64,000 bases of DNA from contig JABYQU010000004.1 of NCBI GenBank assembly GCA_022264855.1, positions 248,001 through 312,000 of the forward strand. Direction: 5' to 3'. The notes beneath the pieces are model-generated. The model ran no database searches and was not told the DNA's origin. It saw nothing but the letters and a program-made list of their open reading frames with translations. The DNA comes from Lenzites betulinus. Lineage: Eukaryota; Basidiomycota; Agaricomycetes; Polyporales; Polyporaceae. Position numbers and translations under genes: made by a program. Below are positions 36,188-47,530 of the stretch, in pieces; the first letter of the stretch is position 1; every line of letters begins with the position of its first letter.

Positions 36188-38051
36188 ATGGCTAACCAAT
36201 TCAAGATCGCGCCGGAGGAGGACGCGCTGCTCAAGCTCAGAGCCGAGTTCGCGATCCCGACGTTCCGCCAGATGAAGGCGGGCGCAGTCGCCGCCGAGCT
36301 CGGTGCGTCCTCTCTTCTCTCCCGCCGCAGTGTCGCTGATGCTAATCCCTCCGGCAGCGGACGAGCCGTGCACGTACCTCTGCGGAAATTCGCTCGGGCT
36401 GCGCGCAAAGCGCTCGAAGGAGCTCGTCGAGGAGGAGCTCAACGTGTGGGCGACGAGGTGCGCGGGTCTCCTGCCGTCCGTGTGTATGTGTGTGCGGGGC
36501 GTGAGTGCTGATCATGAGAGTCGCGCATGCGCAGGGGCGTCGAGGGCCACTTTGACCACCCGCTCAAGCGGAACTGGGTGGGCATCGCGGACAAGATCAA
36601 CCCGTACTTTGCGCAGCTCGTAGGTAAGTGGAGTTGTTGGTGTACTGGGTACAGACGGCGGCTGAGCGGGGCGTGCTTGGTTCGTAGGAGCGCAGGAGGA
36701 GGAGGTCGCGTGCATGAACACGCTCACGACGAACCTCCACCTGATGCTGAACCTGTTCTACAAGCCCACCACGGAGCGCTACAAGATCCTCTGCGAGACG
36801 AAGGCGTTCCCCTCTGACCAGGTCCGTTCTATTCCCTCCCCCTTGCTCTTCCTCCCTTTCCTCCCTCTCCGCCCCGCGTCCGCCTGCTCACACAATCATT
36901 CGTAAACAGTACGCGTTCGCGACGCAGGTCGCCGCGCGCGGGTACAAGCCGGACGACGCGATAATCGCGCTCTCGCCGCGCGCAGGCGAGCACACGCTCC
37001 GCACGGAGGACATCCTCGCGACGATCGCGCGCGAGGGCGCGCGCATCGCGCTCGTGCTCTTCCCGGGCGTGCAGTTCTACACCGGCCAGTTCTTCGCGAT
37101 CCCCGAGATCACCGCCGCCGCGAAGGCGCAGGTACGTCCTTCCCCCGTCCTCACTCTCGCGTGGGGTGCACGGAGAATTTGGAGGAGACGCTGAATGTTG
37201 GGGGGCGGTAGGGCTGCGTGGTCGGCTGGGACCTCGCGCACGCGGTGGGCAACGTCCCGCTGGCGCTGCACGACTGGAACGTCGACTTCGCGGTGTGGTG
37301 CACGTACAAGTACCTCAACTCCGGGCCCGGCGGCATCGGCGGGCTCTTCCTGCACGAACGCTGGGCCGACCTCCCCGTCCGGTACGTCCTTCCCCTCCCC
37401 TTCCCTCCCTCCCCTCCTCTCTCCCCACCCCTCCTCCCCCTCGCGCTCAGTGGCTGACGCGCACGCTGCTCACCCCACAGCGAGGCAGGCTGGTGGGGCC
37501 ACGACCGCGCGACGCGGTTCGACATGCCGCCCGACTTCCGGCCGATCCGCGGCGCGCAGGGCCTGCAGCAGTCGAACCCGTCCGTGCTCGCGGTCGCCGC
37601 GCTGCTCGGCGCGCTCGAGGTGTTCGCCGCCGCGGGCGGGATCGCGCCCGTGCGCGCGCGCGCGCTGCGCCTCACGGGGTACCTCGAGGCGCTCTTGCAT
37701 AAGAGCCGCTTTTATGTGCCTCCGGAGCGCGTTTTCCAGGATGCGGCGGGTAACGAGCAAGAGGGGGGAAAGAGAGAGGGAGGCAAGGGGAAGCTGGCGG
37801 TGACGGTGATCACGCCGGAGGACGCGGCGCAGCGGGGCGCGCAGCTCTCGCTGGTGTTCCTCCCGACGGGGCGGGGCGTGATGCCGCGCGTGCTGAGGGG
37901 GCTGGAGGAGCGCGGGGTCATTGGGGACTCGAGGAAGCCGGACGTGATTCGGCTCGCGCCGGTCGCGCTGTATAATACGTTTGAGGACGTGGAGCGGGCG
38001 GTGACGGTGTTGGAGGAGGTGTTGGCGGAGGTGGAGAAGGAGGGTGTTTAG
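36188..38051 (+). CDS. BNA5: Kynureninase
   Basis: PLP enzyme that cleaves kynurenine or 3-hydroxykynurenine to anthranilate or 3-hydroxyanthranilate plus alanine, on the way from tryptophan to NAD. The start at 36188 gives [15 protein letters not shown]; an in-frame ATG at 36167 would add seven residues. Family segments are [40 protein letters not shown] and [12 protein letters not shown] (Asp that contacts the PLP nitrogen). [16 protein letters not shown] holds the Schiff-base Lys. The C-terminal exon carries [10 protein letters not shown] and [16 protein letters not shown]. About seven short introns were read. A Gly/Lys-rich insert ([14 protein letters not shown]) sits in the small domain and is probably a surface loop. 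Confidence 0.96.
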
Positions 38052-38600
38052 GGATTGGGTTAACGATTGGGGGTCGTTCTAGGAGGCTAAAAGGTAGAAG
38101 GATGTAAACTGTGTATGTTGTAAAGGTTTTGCCAATAAGACGTCAATGTATCTGTCTGTCAGTGCACTCTCGCCGTCAGTACTTAGTTCGGTAGTCATGT
38201 TCAGGCCTCAGCATGCGACAGGTTATGTCTGATGGGTCTCTTCAAGCGCATCTTGCAACTAAACCAGCCTCTGTTGGCGTATTTGCAACCACTAAATATA
38301 TTCAATCGAAGCGGTGGAATGCGTACATCATCACTGTATATCGTCTGGCGCATATATATCAATACAACACTAAACTGATCTCTTCTTTCCGGGATATTCC
38401 TAAACATACAAGCTCGGCACCGAACCCACACCTACGCAGTCAGGCGCCGAGCTGTTTCTACAGGAGTAGTGGAGCGGGAGGAGCAAGAACCGCGCCACCG
38501 ATCCAGTGGGTGATTGAGTTGTTAGAGCCGCCGCCGTGACGTAGGGCGAAAAGTCGTACTCGCGTATGGCGATGACGTCGATCGCAGCCGATTTCGTTTC
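38052..38600. other. Gap between convergent kynurenine-pathway genes
   Basis: This contains both 3' ends. A possible polyadenylation-type AATAAG lies near 38133 downstream of the kynureninase stop. No gene is evident. Confidence 0.45.
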
Positions 38601-39495
38601 TCAAGCGGCGGGGGTGTCCTGGGCGACGAAGTCGGCCACGATGCGCGGGTAGACGGTCCCGCGCAGGAGGTCGTTGTGCTCCTCCTGGAGCCGGTCGAAC
38701 GTCTTCTCCAGGCGGGGCGGCCCAGGTTGCCCGCCCACCAGGCCGGAGAGGTGGGCGTACATGATCTCGCTCTGCAGGACGTCGACGAGGGTGTCGCCCT
38801 TGGAGTGGATGATGAGCCAGCGAATATGCTCGCCACCGGGACGTGTAGCGTACGACGCAATGTTTACGTCCGGGTACGCGTCATGCTCTCCAAACGCGGC
38901 CGCGATGAACCACTCCTTGTAGTCGGGGAAGGAGCGGAGGAGCGCGTCGATGTCGTAAATGCCCTCGGAGAAGATGATGCCGCTAGTGACAGCAAGGAGA
39001 TCCGGGGACGGCGCGAGCTCGGCGTAGGGCGAGGCGAGGAAGACGGAGGCGAGCATGTGCGCGGAGCAGCTGTGGCCGAGCAGGAAGAGCTTGGCTGCCG
39101 GGGGCTGCGGGCTGGCGGGCGACGGACCGGGCCATGTGAGGAGGAAGTGGAGAAAGAGGAGGATGTCCTGGGCGTGAGAGGGGTGCTGGATGGGATCAGC
39201 CGCGGTGGTCAGCCGGTAGTCGGGGACGGCGACAGGGCAGGCGGTGAGCGCGGCGAGGGTGCGCGCGAGCTCGGCATGGCGGGCCCTGTCCTCGCTGTGG
39301 GCGCAGTAGGCTAGTGAGCGGGGCGGTACGCGCAGCGGACGGAGGGGACACTACTGACGAACGCCATGCACCGCCGTGGACGAAGACAAGGAGGGGCCGC
39401 AGCGGCAGCGCACCCGGGGGCGAGTGATAGTCGAAGGCGTGGGCAGGGAGGGGCCCGTAGGAGAGGCCCAGGACCGAGGAAGGCTCCGAGCTCAT
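38601..39495 (-). CDS. BNA7: Kynurenine formamidase (alpha/beta hydrolase)
   Basis: Hydrolyses N-formylkynurenine to kynurenine and formate, the second step of tryptophan catabolism. Two exons: 39495 to about 39360, then the exon ending at 38601. The splice joins VHGGAWRS to EDRARHAEL (donor GTCAGT). The oxyanion-hole motif is HGGAW. PVAVPDYRLTT follows, and the nucleophile elbow is GHSCSAHM, where Gly-His-Ser-x-Gly is more usual. SEGIYDIDALLRSFPDYKEW is the segment that marks this family among esterases. The acid and base are probably Asp in IIHSKGDTLVD and His in EEHNDLL. The convergent kynureninase gene next door supports the assignment. Another alpha/beta esterase activity cannot be excluded. 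Confidence 0.86.
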
Positions 39496-39609
39496 GACGG
39501 TTGGACGCACAGCCGTTCAGGCGTTCCTGACGTCATCCCTCCTGGCGCGCCTTATAAACCCCCTTTCGGCCCCTCCTCTCCCTCCTTCACCCCCTCATCC
39601 ACTTCCACA

Positions 39610-40016
39610 ATGGCATTCACAGGCTCAGACATTTGCAAGGTGCGCTTTTCTGCTCCTCTCTTCCTTCCCAATGTCGTCCTAACTCCTCTCCGCAGATCAT
39701 GTATGTTGCTCCACGTCCTTACTGCGTAATAGCCACAGTCGCTCACGCTGCATAACTCCACAGCTTCGCCATCCTCCTCCCCCTCTCGGTGTATTCCTTG
39801 AGCGTGGCTGCGGTGCCGACCTCCTCATCAACATCCTCTTGGTGAGCCAACAAGTTCCCCATATCCCCCTCACAACGCTGACTTTCCCTCTTAGACGGTT
39901 CTGGGTTACATGTGCGTCTGGGATCGAAAATGCTACTTCCGGCATTCCCCATTGCTGACTTATCCTCTTCTAGTCCCGGTATCATCCATGCGCTCTACAT
40001 CATCCTCAAATATTAG
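39610..40016 (+). CDS. PMP3: Pmp3-type plasma-membrane proteolipid, with one-base frame problem
   Basis: A tiny two-helix membrane proteolipid (UPF0057) linked to ion and cold stress. Exons: 39610-39639, a 5-nt exon 39696-39700, 39764-39841, 39895-39911 and 39974-40016. They encode MAFTGSDICK, II, FAILLP, GVFLERGCGADLLINILL, TVLGYI and PGIIHALYIILKY. The exons total 173 nt, one short of a multiple of three. The frame changes inside the C-run at about 39779-39783: the family has Leu-Leu-Pro-Pro-Leu-Gly and one more C would give it. Either the assembly lost a base or the allele is frameshifted. Skipping the 5-nt exon also restores frame but removes the first half of helix 1. It is divergent from the formamidase gene. 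Confidence 0.9.
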
Positions 40017-40820
40017 GCGCACCCGGGCCATCCCCCATTGCTATCCGGCCCTCGCCATCTCCACGCCGCTCACGACTCCGACATGATTGTTATTGACGGA
40101 CCCTGTACATGAGGATCCTATAATTCTCGTACTATCTAGCGGCGCAGTAGTAGATGTTGTTCTCCGTGCGCTTGTGTGTGTAATGATACCCTTCCGTTGC
40201 GCTTCGTACAAACTTCGAACGTGTGTGACGAACGCGACACTTCAACAGACGCGAAATTGAAAATCCGAATGGCGCCTGCGGTGGCGCGCTTTCTTGTTCA
40301 TCTTCCAGGCTGCAGTTGAGCAGTCTGGATCCTGTTGTGTATTGGGCCCCCTGCTCTATGCCAGATTAATGGGCACTCGTAGCAATAAAAACGCGCACGC
40401 AAAGGCTTGCCTTCGGCGAAGTATCTTCGACTTGAAGCATTGAAGTTGAAGGTTGCATGAAGGTAACGTCAGGTGCTCCGAGACTGATAGTGAGTATATC
40501 ACACGGAACATCGGTCAAACGACCTACGTCGTCCACGCTCCGAGACAGTATTAAGGCAACTTGCCACCACGCTGATGAGGGTGGAGAGCGTTGCTCTGAC
40601 GAGCAAGGGATCTGCAATCTAGTACAATCTGATCTCGTGAGTCGGTGTAGTACAACATGTGTTCAATATTCTAACTTCTCGCAAAATCTACACCCACGTC
40701 ACCGTCCATGTTCCTGAGGACTGCGCGTCATCCCCTCCAGCCCAAGGCGGCATAGGCACGCGTCCAGAGGAGCCGCAAGACCCTCCAGAACCGCAGGAAC
40801 AGTCGGTGCCACAACCAATG
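40017..40820. other. Gap between convergent genes
   Basis: 3' flanks of Pmp3 (+) and eIF2B-epsilon (-). It has an AATAAA at about 40384 and only short frames. Confidence 0.45.
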
Positions 40821-43800
40821 TCATACCGCAGGAGCGCCCGTCTTCCCCGCCGGTGCCTCGTCGTTCTCGCTAGCACTGTCGAACTCTTCGCTCTCTTCTT
40901 CGCTTTCTGACTCCGCTTGCTGTTGAGGCGCCTTGGAGGGTGGTGGTGCTGCCAGTGCTGATGCTGGTGCTGCCGGTGCTGGTGCTGGTGCTGCCGCCGA
41001 TGTTGCCGCTGTTGGTGTCGCTGGCGTTGCTGCTGGACGCGAGGGCGCAGCCTGAGGGGCGGGGGCCTTCGCGGGAGGATTCACCGGCGCGCTCTCCTCC
41101 TCGCTGCTCTCCTCCTCCTCGCTCTCCTCTTCTTCGCTTGAGGTCTCCTCCTTCGCAGGTGTCTTTGCTGGAGCTGGTCCTGGTGCGGCGGGTTTTGCCT
41201 GCGCTTTTGGCGGCACCGGAGCCTCGTCTTCCTCCTCGCTCTCCTCCTCGCTCGAGCTTTGCTCCTTCGCGGGTGCCTTGGCTGGAGCCGGGACTGGAGC
41301 TGGAGCGACGGGCGTTGGCTGCGCTTTCGGCGGCACCGGGGCCTCCTCTTCCTCCTCGCTCTCCTCGTCGCTTTCTTCCTCGCTCGAGCTCTCCTCCTTT
41401 GTGGGTGCCTTAGCAGGGGTCGGAGCCGTAGCAGAAGCCTTCGGCGGTGCGGGGGCCTCCTCCTCGCTCTCTTCTTCACTCCCGCTCTCCTCCTCGCTCG
41501 AGCTCTCCTCCTTCGCGGGCGGCTTCGCCGGGGCCGGAGCTGCCTTCTTCGGCGCAGGAGCCTCCTCCTCACTCTCCTCCTCACTGCTCTCCTCCTCGCT
41601 CTCGCTCTCCGCGTCAAACTGCTCGATCATCTTCGCGCCGACCGCCCAGCAGCGCTTCAAGCCCTCCGCGAGCGCCGAGCCCTCCTTCACGCCCTCCCCG
41701 CGCGCCGCCGGCGACGCGTGCCACGCCCGGATATCATCCTCGTCCACCAGGTCCTGCTGATAAAACGCCGCGAGCACCTGCGCGAACAACGCCTGGCGCG
41801 CCCCGCCCGCCGCCGCGCAGTGGTGTTGCAGCACCTCGACGGTCTCGACCTTGTCTACACCGCCGATCTTGTCGACGAGCGCGCCCCATCTGCGCACGAC
41901 CGCGCCGATCTCTGCGCGCTGCGCGGCGGGGTTCGCAGGGATGAGCGGGACGCGGTCGACGAGCGCGCCGACGACGGCCTCGCGCACGCGCCGGAGCGGC
42001 ACGTTCGACGCCATGCGCAGCGTCTTGAGCTCGACGGCCGCGTTCTCGACCGAGTGGCCCTCCGCGAACGCGCGCTCGAGCGACTGCGCGACTTCGGAGC
42101 GGAACTCGGTCTCGGCGGCCGCGGTGTGCAGCGTGTGGATCGCGGAGGTCTGCGCGGAGGGGTCGCCCAGGCCGAGCGTGAGCGGGGGCCCGGAGGCGGA
42201 GGTCATGGAGGAGGCGCGGGAGCGCGTGGAGTAGGAGGTGTCTGTGTCGCTGTAGTCGTCTGTCGTCGAGCCTTCGTCGGAGAGCTCTAGGTCGGACGCG
42301 GGGTCGCCTGGGAGGGTTCTGGTCAGTATCAGTCGGCTGAGGAGCATATGGAAGGACGTACCGATCCGCATGAGTCGTAGGTTGCTGAATTGATCGCGGA
42401 CGTCCATGCTCTCGTCCTCCTCGGTAGGACCCTGCGGCCAGACTAGCGCATTTGCGCCCTTGCCGAGGACCTCCTCGGCCTCCTCTTGGTCTGCACCAAC
42501 CTGTCAGCATAGAACGTCACGATACAGCCCAAACGCGGATGTACGTACGCGCTTCGACCTCCTCCAGGTCCGAATCTGGCTCCTCGTCCTCGTCGTCCGC
42601 ATCCTCAGCGTCCTTCTTCTCCTGCGCCGTGCGCTTCCGCGACACGCGCTCAAAATTGCGGAGCTTCGCGTCCTCGCCGATGGTGACGCCCTCAGCGATG
42701 ACGCACCCCCGCGGCACACGACAGCGGTCCCCGAGCCGGACACGCTCGCCGACGATGCTGCCCTCGACGACGCAGCCCGCGCCGACGTGCGTGTCGTCGA
42801 ATATGTACGCGTCGCGTAGGACGGCGCCGGGGCCGATCGTACAGCGCTGTCCGATGACGGAGGCATGCACGGATGCGCCAGCTTCGATGATGGTATGTGA
42901 GCCGATGAGCGTGTTGTTCCCAATTTTGCAAGTCCTGAGTGAGGATTGAGAATCAGTGGCTGGGAGACGGATAAATAGTGCACATACCGCGACAAGACTA
43001 CGGAGTTGTCTTTCGCGATGTATTTGTTTCCCCGGAGGTGCTCATATGAGTGGCCGCCGGGGTGGTTGTCATCCGGTACAAGCGGGAACGTCCACCTTGC
43101 GAGGATGTCCTTGCTGTATACCGTACATTATCAGCAATGAGTGTACTACACCGGGATGACCGCGACTGTACCTGACAGCGTCGTAGCTCCGTGTGTCCGC
43201 CACTCGTGCGGCGTAACCGTCTTTTGCGACGTAACAATAGATATTCTTCATCAGTAAATCCGATGTCAGCACCCCGTGTACAAAGTCTCGCCGGATGTCC
43301 AGGTAGTCGAAGTTGTCCTGGAACAGCGATGGGACCTGCGCACGAAGCGATTGTCAGAACATGAGCAGCGCAGAACGATGAATAGAATGTACCTCCACAG
43401 AGCAGACGTCGATCGCACAGTCGATGAGGTCATATCGAATCTCCACTTCCGGGTGTTCGACCAGCACCTCGCGCGGGATCTGGATGAGCGGTGTTGCGGG
43501 ATAGCCCACGGCCGACTCGTAGTGCAAGCATTCCGAAGTATCCGGGTCCAGGACAAACACGCCCGTCTCCCCTCTCGACCTGCAAACAACCACACCCACA
43601 TCCGTATCAGCACACCACCCCTCCCGCACAAAAAACGCGACCAGACGCACCTTGTACGGTGCTGCGCGCCGCTCTCCTTCACGACCATGGTCATGATCGC
43701 GTCCTTGTTCGTGCGGCGGCGCTCCTTGTGCGCGCGCACGACCTCGTCGATGCGCACGTTGCTCACGAGGTCGCCCGTGACGAGCACGAAGTCGCTCGTG

Positions 43801-44356
43801 ATGATCCCGTGCGTGTAGATGTCGCGCATCGCGTCCCCCGGCGAGAACGTCTCCTTCGCGGTCACGATCGGCACGATCTTCAGGCCCGTGCTCGGCTTTG
43901 ACCATTTCGAGTCCCTGTGTCCGCGCGCGCGGCCACGAAGGCGAGGGCGAGTACGATAGCGCGGATGGGGAAGCGAGGGAAGATCGTTGGAAGGGGGAGA
44001 AAGGGTTGTGGTTAGAAGTGTGAGCGGCGGAGGGGAGGAGCGCGGGCGTACCGTATGGCGGCCTTCACCTGGTCGGCGTACGACCTGCAAATGACGAAGA
44101 TCTCCTGCACGCCCGCGAGCGCGAGGCTCTCGAACGTCCAGTCGAGCAGTGTGGCGTTGCATATAGGCAGCAAGCACTGTCCGAAATCCGCCTCAGCATC
44201 TGCGCGGACGCCGGAAGACGGATCACGCACCCTCGGCTTGCCCACTGTGAGCGGCTTGAAGCGTTTGTTGAAGCTGTCTGCGAGGATGACAGCCTGGAGG
44301 ACCTCGTCCTCCTCCGCGATGTCCTTGTCTTTTCCAGACGATGATTTCGGAGGCAT
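40821..44356 (-). CDS. GCD6: eIF2B epsilon subunit with long acidic repeat tail
   Basis: Catalytic subunit of the eIF2 guanine-nucleotide exchange factor that limits translation initiation. The start at 44356 gives MPPKSSSGKDK. The nucleotidyltransferase-like part follows (LQAVILADSFNKRFKPLT, LLDWTFESLALAGVQEIF, VLVTGDLVSNV). The left-handed beta-helix repeats are GNNTLIGSHTIIEAGASV, QRCTIGPGAVLRDAYIF and VGAGCVVEGSIVGERV. The W2 catalytic domain covers AETEFRSEVAQSLERAFAEG to GLKRCWAVGAKMIEQFD. Most orthologues end soon after W2. Here roughly 240 more residues follow: blocks of SSSEEESEEE alternating with Pro/Ala/Lys linkers such as PAKAPAKEE. About eight introns precede the long last exon. 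Confidence 0.95.
40908..41620 (-). repeat. Degenerate coding repeat, acidic Ser/Glu blocks and Pro/Ala/Lys linkers
   Basis: At least five imperfect units encode SSSEEES-type acidic clusters followed by APVPPKAQ- or APAPAKAP-type linkers within the eIF2B-epsilon tail. The pattern resembles Nopp140/SRP40 repeats, whose serines are casein kinase 2 sites. It is seen directly in the DNA as repeated GCTCTCCTCCTCGCT-like stretches on the + strand. Confidence 0.85.
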
Positions 44357-45009
44357 GGCGAGCAGATGTAAGAAGTGTTATGACGGGCGCTACTCAAACT
44401 TCGCCTTGTTGCCGAAGTATGAAAGTATGACTCGATCGCCCCAATATGATCATTGTCAATATTGTCATGCACCAATTGGCGGAATGTAGCTCATCGAACA
44501 CCTCAGGATAGTCGAGACGTCACACACACTCAACAGCATCTGCACGACGAGCTAAAGCATGTGTATTGGAAAAGGAGGGGACAGTCGCAGCTCATATAGG
44601 ACAACATGGGTAGTACTAGCTCATCGATGCATCGTGTTCTGTTACCATATACCAAGGAACAGTTCAGGATTACACAAAGCCATGGACACACGCGAGCACG
44701 ATCCAGTGAGAAAGAAAGTGGGTATGGGGATATCACCTATCCAGATCGACATTAGGCTGAGTAACAGCGGATCAAGACGATGTAGGTATGGGGCGTAACT
44801 CGTGAGGGAAACAAAAAGCAAAGGACCAGATCCGCGTCGTACATTACCCAAAGAATGAGCGAAAAGAGGATGGAACGAAATCCATTAACATGGATGTGAA
44901 AGGGAGGAGGGGGTAACCCGGTGGGGGCGTAGTGAGAGGGAAGAGACATTAGAAGTTGCACAGCTCGTCATGGTCGTAATAATGTATGAAGAGAACGAGA
45001 AAACGACGC
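44357..45009. other. Intergenic, promoter of eIF2B-epsilon
   Basis: This lies between two minus-strand genes. It contains the eIF2B-epsilon upstream region and the 3' flank of the Lys/Glu/Ala-rich gene. No further feature was recognised. Confidence 0.45.
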
Positions 45010-46197
45010 TCACGCAGCCGCCGCGACGACGGGTGCGGCGGGCGGTGCCTCGACCTTGGGCTCCTCCACTGCGGGGGCAGCAGGTGCGGGCTCCGCGGCC
45101 TCAGCCTCCGCAGCGGGGTTCTCCAGAGGAGCAACGGGGGTGGGCTCCTCAATCTTCGGGGGGTTCTCCTCGACCTTGGGAGGGGTGTTGTGCTCGGTCT
45201 TGGGCTTCGACTTGAAGAACTCGCCAACGCGAGCCGACAAGCGACGGCTGACCTTGGGAGACTTCTTCTCCTCTTTCTTCTCCTCCTTCTAATATATACA
45301 ATCAGTCTCCAAAATGTTACCATGTTGACAATATCGACAAACCTTCTCCTCCTTCGGAGCCTCGGTCTCCGCAGCGGGCTCAGCAGGAGCAGTCTCAGCA
45401 GCGGGGGCCTCAGCGGCGGCGGGAGTCTCGCTGCGATATCGTCAGCACCGATATTTGAACACAATGTCTCGAACAACTTACGTCTCCTTCACGGGCTCGG
45501 CGGCAGGAGTCTCTTCAGTCTTGGGTGCCTCGACGGCAGCCTCGGCCGCGGGCTCCTTGGGAGCCTCCTCGGCAGCGGGGGCGGGGACCTTATCGCATCG
45601 TTAGACGGTGATGACATGTCAAAGAACGATGATGATGGACATACCTCTTCCTTCTTCTCAGTCTTCTTAGCGGCCTTCTCCTTGGGCTTCTTCTCAGCCT
45701 TCTCCTTCTTGTCGCCCTTGAAGGGGGCAAGGAGCTTGGCGAGGAGAGAGGGGCTCTTGGGGCGCTCCTCCTTCTTGGCCTCAGGGGCAGTCTCGGCCTA
45801 GACGAGGGTCAGCTAGAACATTGAATTAAGACTGCAGTCAACGCACGGGCTTGGCCTCCTCGGTGGCAGGAGCGTCAGCAGCGGGCGCCTCAGCGGTAGG
45901 GGCAGCGTCGGCAGCAGGGGCCTCAGCCTCAGTCGCGGGGGTAGCCTGAAGAACGACAATCAATCATCGTCAACCCGATGCGAACAGGATGCAACGAACC
46001 TCGACCTTGGCCTCCTCCTTGGGAGCCTCCTAAACGGGAGTTGAGATTGAGCGCCCGAGCACACGGTCGTTGATTGGACTTACAGCAGCAGGCGCTTCGG
46101 TGGCAGCCTCGGGCGCAGGGGTGGGCTCGACGGCGGGAGTCTCGACAGGCTTGGTCTCCTCGACGGGGACGACGGGGGCAGCGACGGTGTCAGACAT
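45010..46197 (-). CDS. Lys/Glu/Ala/Pro-rich disordered protein
   Basis: The start at 46197 gives MSDTVAAPVVPVEETKP and the frame ends PPAAPVVAAAA at 45010. Seven or so exons are joined by introns of about 50-60 bases with clear GT..AG ends. The protein is almost wholly low-complexity Ala/Glu/Pro/Lys. Two basic, more ordered islands stand out: SPSLLAKLLAPFKGDKKEK and SPKVSRRLSARVGEFFKSKP. They look like amphipathic or Ser-Pro-phosphorylated segments. The compact, intron-rich structure and strict frame preservation through repeats suggest a real, well-expressed gene. I do not recognise a named family, and any function would be a guess. Confidence 0.72.
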
Positions 46198-47530
46198 TAT
46201 GGAAGACTTAGGGGTCGTGAGCTGGAGGTTGAAAATGGCGGTTGGTCAGACGACGCGACTTAAAAGAGCCGAAAACAAAGCGAAAGGCGTTGTGACGAGC
46301 TCGACGCGAGGATGCGACAAGGCTGTGGGCACTGAGGGGCTCAAAGGACTTACAATAGTGGTATATGGAAGAGAGCGAGGGCTCTGTGGCCTGGCGACAA
46401 GGAGAGAGAACGAGAGAAAGAGAGATAGGGCGAGAATAAGCTCTGGTCACGGCGCCCTTCTTATCCTTAAACAGTCCGAACAAACAAGGCTAAACTAAAT
46501 TTGGCCAGCCCATGTCCACCCCTGCCTAATCCGGCCACGCGTCTCGTTCTGCTGCAACAGTTCGATCATTCGTATTCGTTGACCCGGATCTTGGCTCGCC
46601 CGCCTCAAACACGCACACAAATATCCTCAGCGAGCTCGCTGGGGCGCGGTGGCCTCTGCACGCAGCGGCGCTCGGCGTGGGCAGCAGGCTCGGCGGGCAA
46701 ACTGGGCGGGCGACGTGGGAAAGCGGTTCACAAGGTGACAACAAAATGTATTGATTTGGGCGCGAGCCGAAAGAAGGAAGCGTCCAGTTCGCGTTCCGGC
46801 GGGCTAGCGACGATCGGGAATCATGTCGTTCTGCGACGTGGTGCAGTCTCACAGGGCGTATCCCGCCGCCCGCCTGCCTGCCTGCTGTCCCCCGGGGCCG
46901 AGTGGACGCTGGCACAGCGATGCTGGGGCGAGCGGGCGCGGTCTGTGTCATGGACGAGCGAGGAGAGAGCCGTGGAGGAGGCCGAACTGGCGCGCTGCAG
47001 GGCTCGGCTGTAGTAGGCTTCGATTCTATTGCGGGTAAGCGTCGGTGCGTTCTGGGCTGCGTGACTCGGCGTGAAGGGTGCGTTTCACATATGCAAATTG
47101 GCCCTTTCCCGCACGTGGGCCCGAGCCGTGGAATTCTCGAAAACGCGCCGTTTCTACGTAACCGCCGGATAAGGAAACATACGGGGCGCCCGCTTCCCAC
47201 GTAAAACACTTATCCTCCGCCGTCTCGCGGCCGCTGCCGACCCTCTCGCCTCCTCCTCGAGGCCCGCTTTGCGACGCGCTCCTGCTCTTTGTTCTACGCT
47301 TCCGAGACAACGCTAGCTGGGCTTGCTCTTTTCTGCCCCATGCACACTACGCTAGCGCCGCACGAGGTCTCCACTATGGCTACACGCTGCACTTACTCCA
47401 CTCTCGCGTCAGGCTTAAGACGTCTCCTCGGCTGCAGGCACCCTCTTGCGCCCCTTTACTGCCCGACGCTCGATAACCTGACCGCACTCCGCGCCTGCTC
47501 ACGAATCTGCACGACTCCGTACGACCCGCC
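46198..47530. other. Divergent intergenic region
   Basis: This holds the promoters of the Lys/Glu/Ala-rich gene (-) and the PalI-like gene (+). A 227-codon minus-strand frame at 46526-47209 has no recognisable domain. I do not call it. Confidence 0.45.

Noticed and set aside
41081..41617. Arg-rich frames on both strands over the eIF2B-epsilon tail
   Set aside because: Shadow frames of the Ser/Glu/Pro/Ala/Lys repeat in the true reading frame.
46526..47209. 227-codon minus-strand frame between two genes
   Set aside because: Composition is Arg/Pro/Ser-rich as expected of random GC-rich DNA, with no domain and no splice support.
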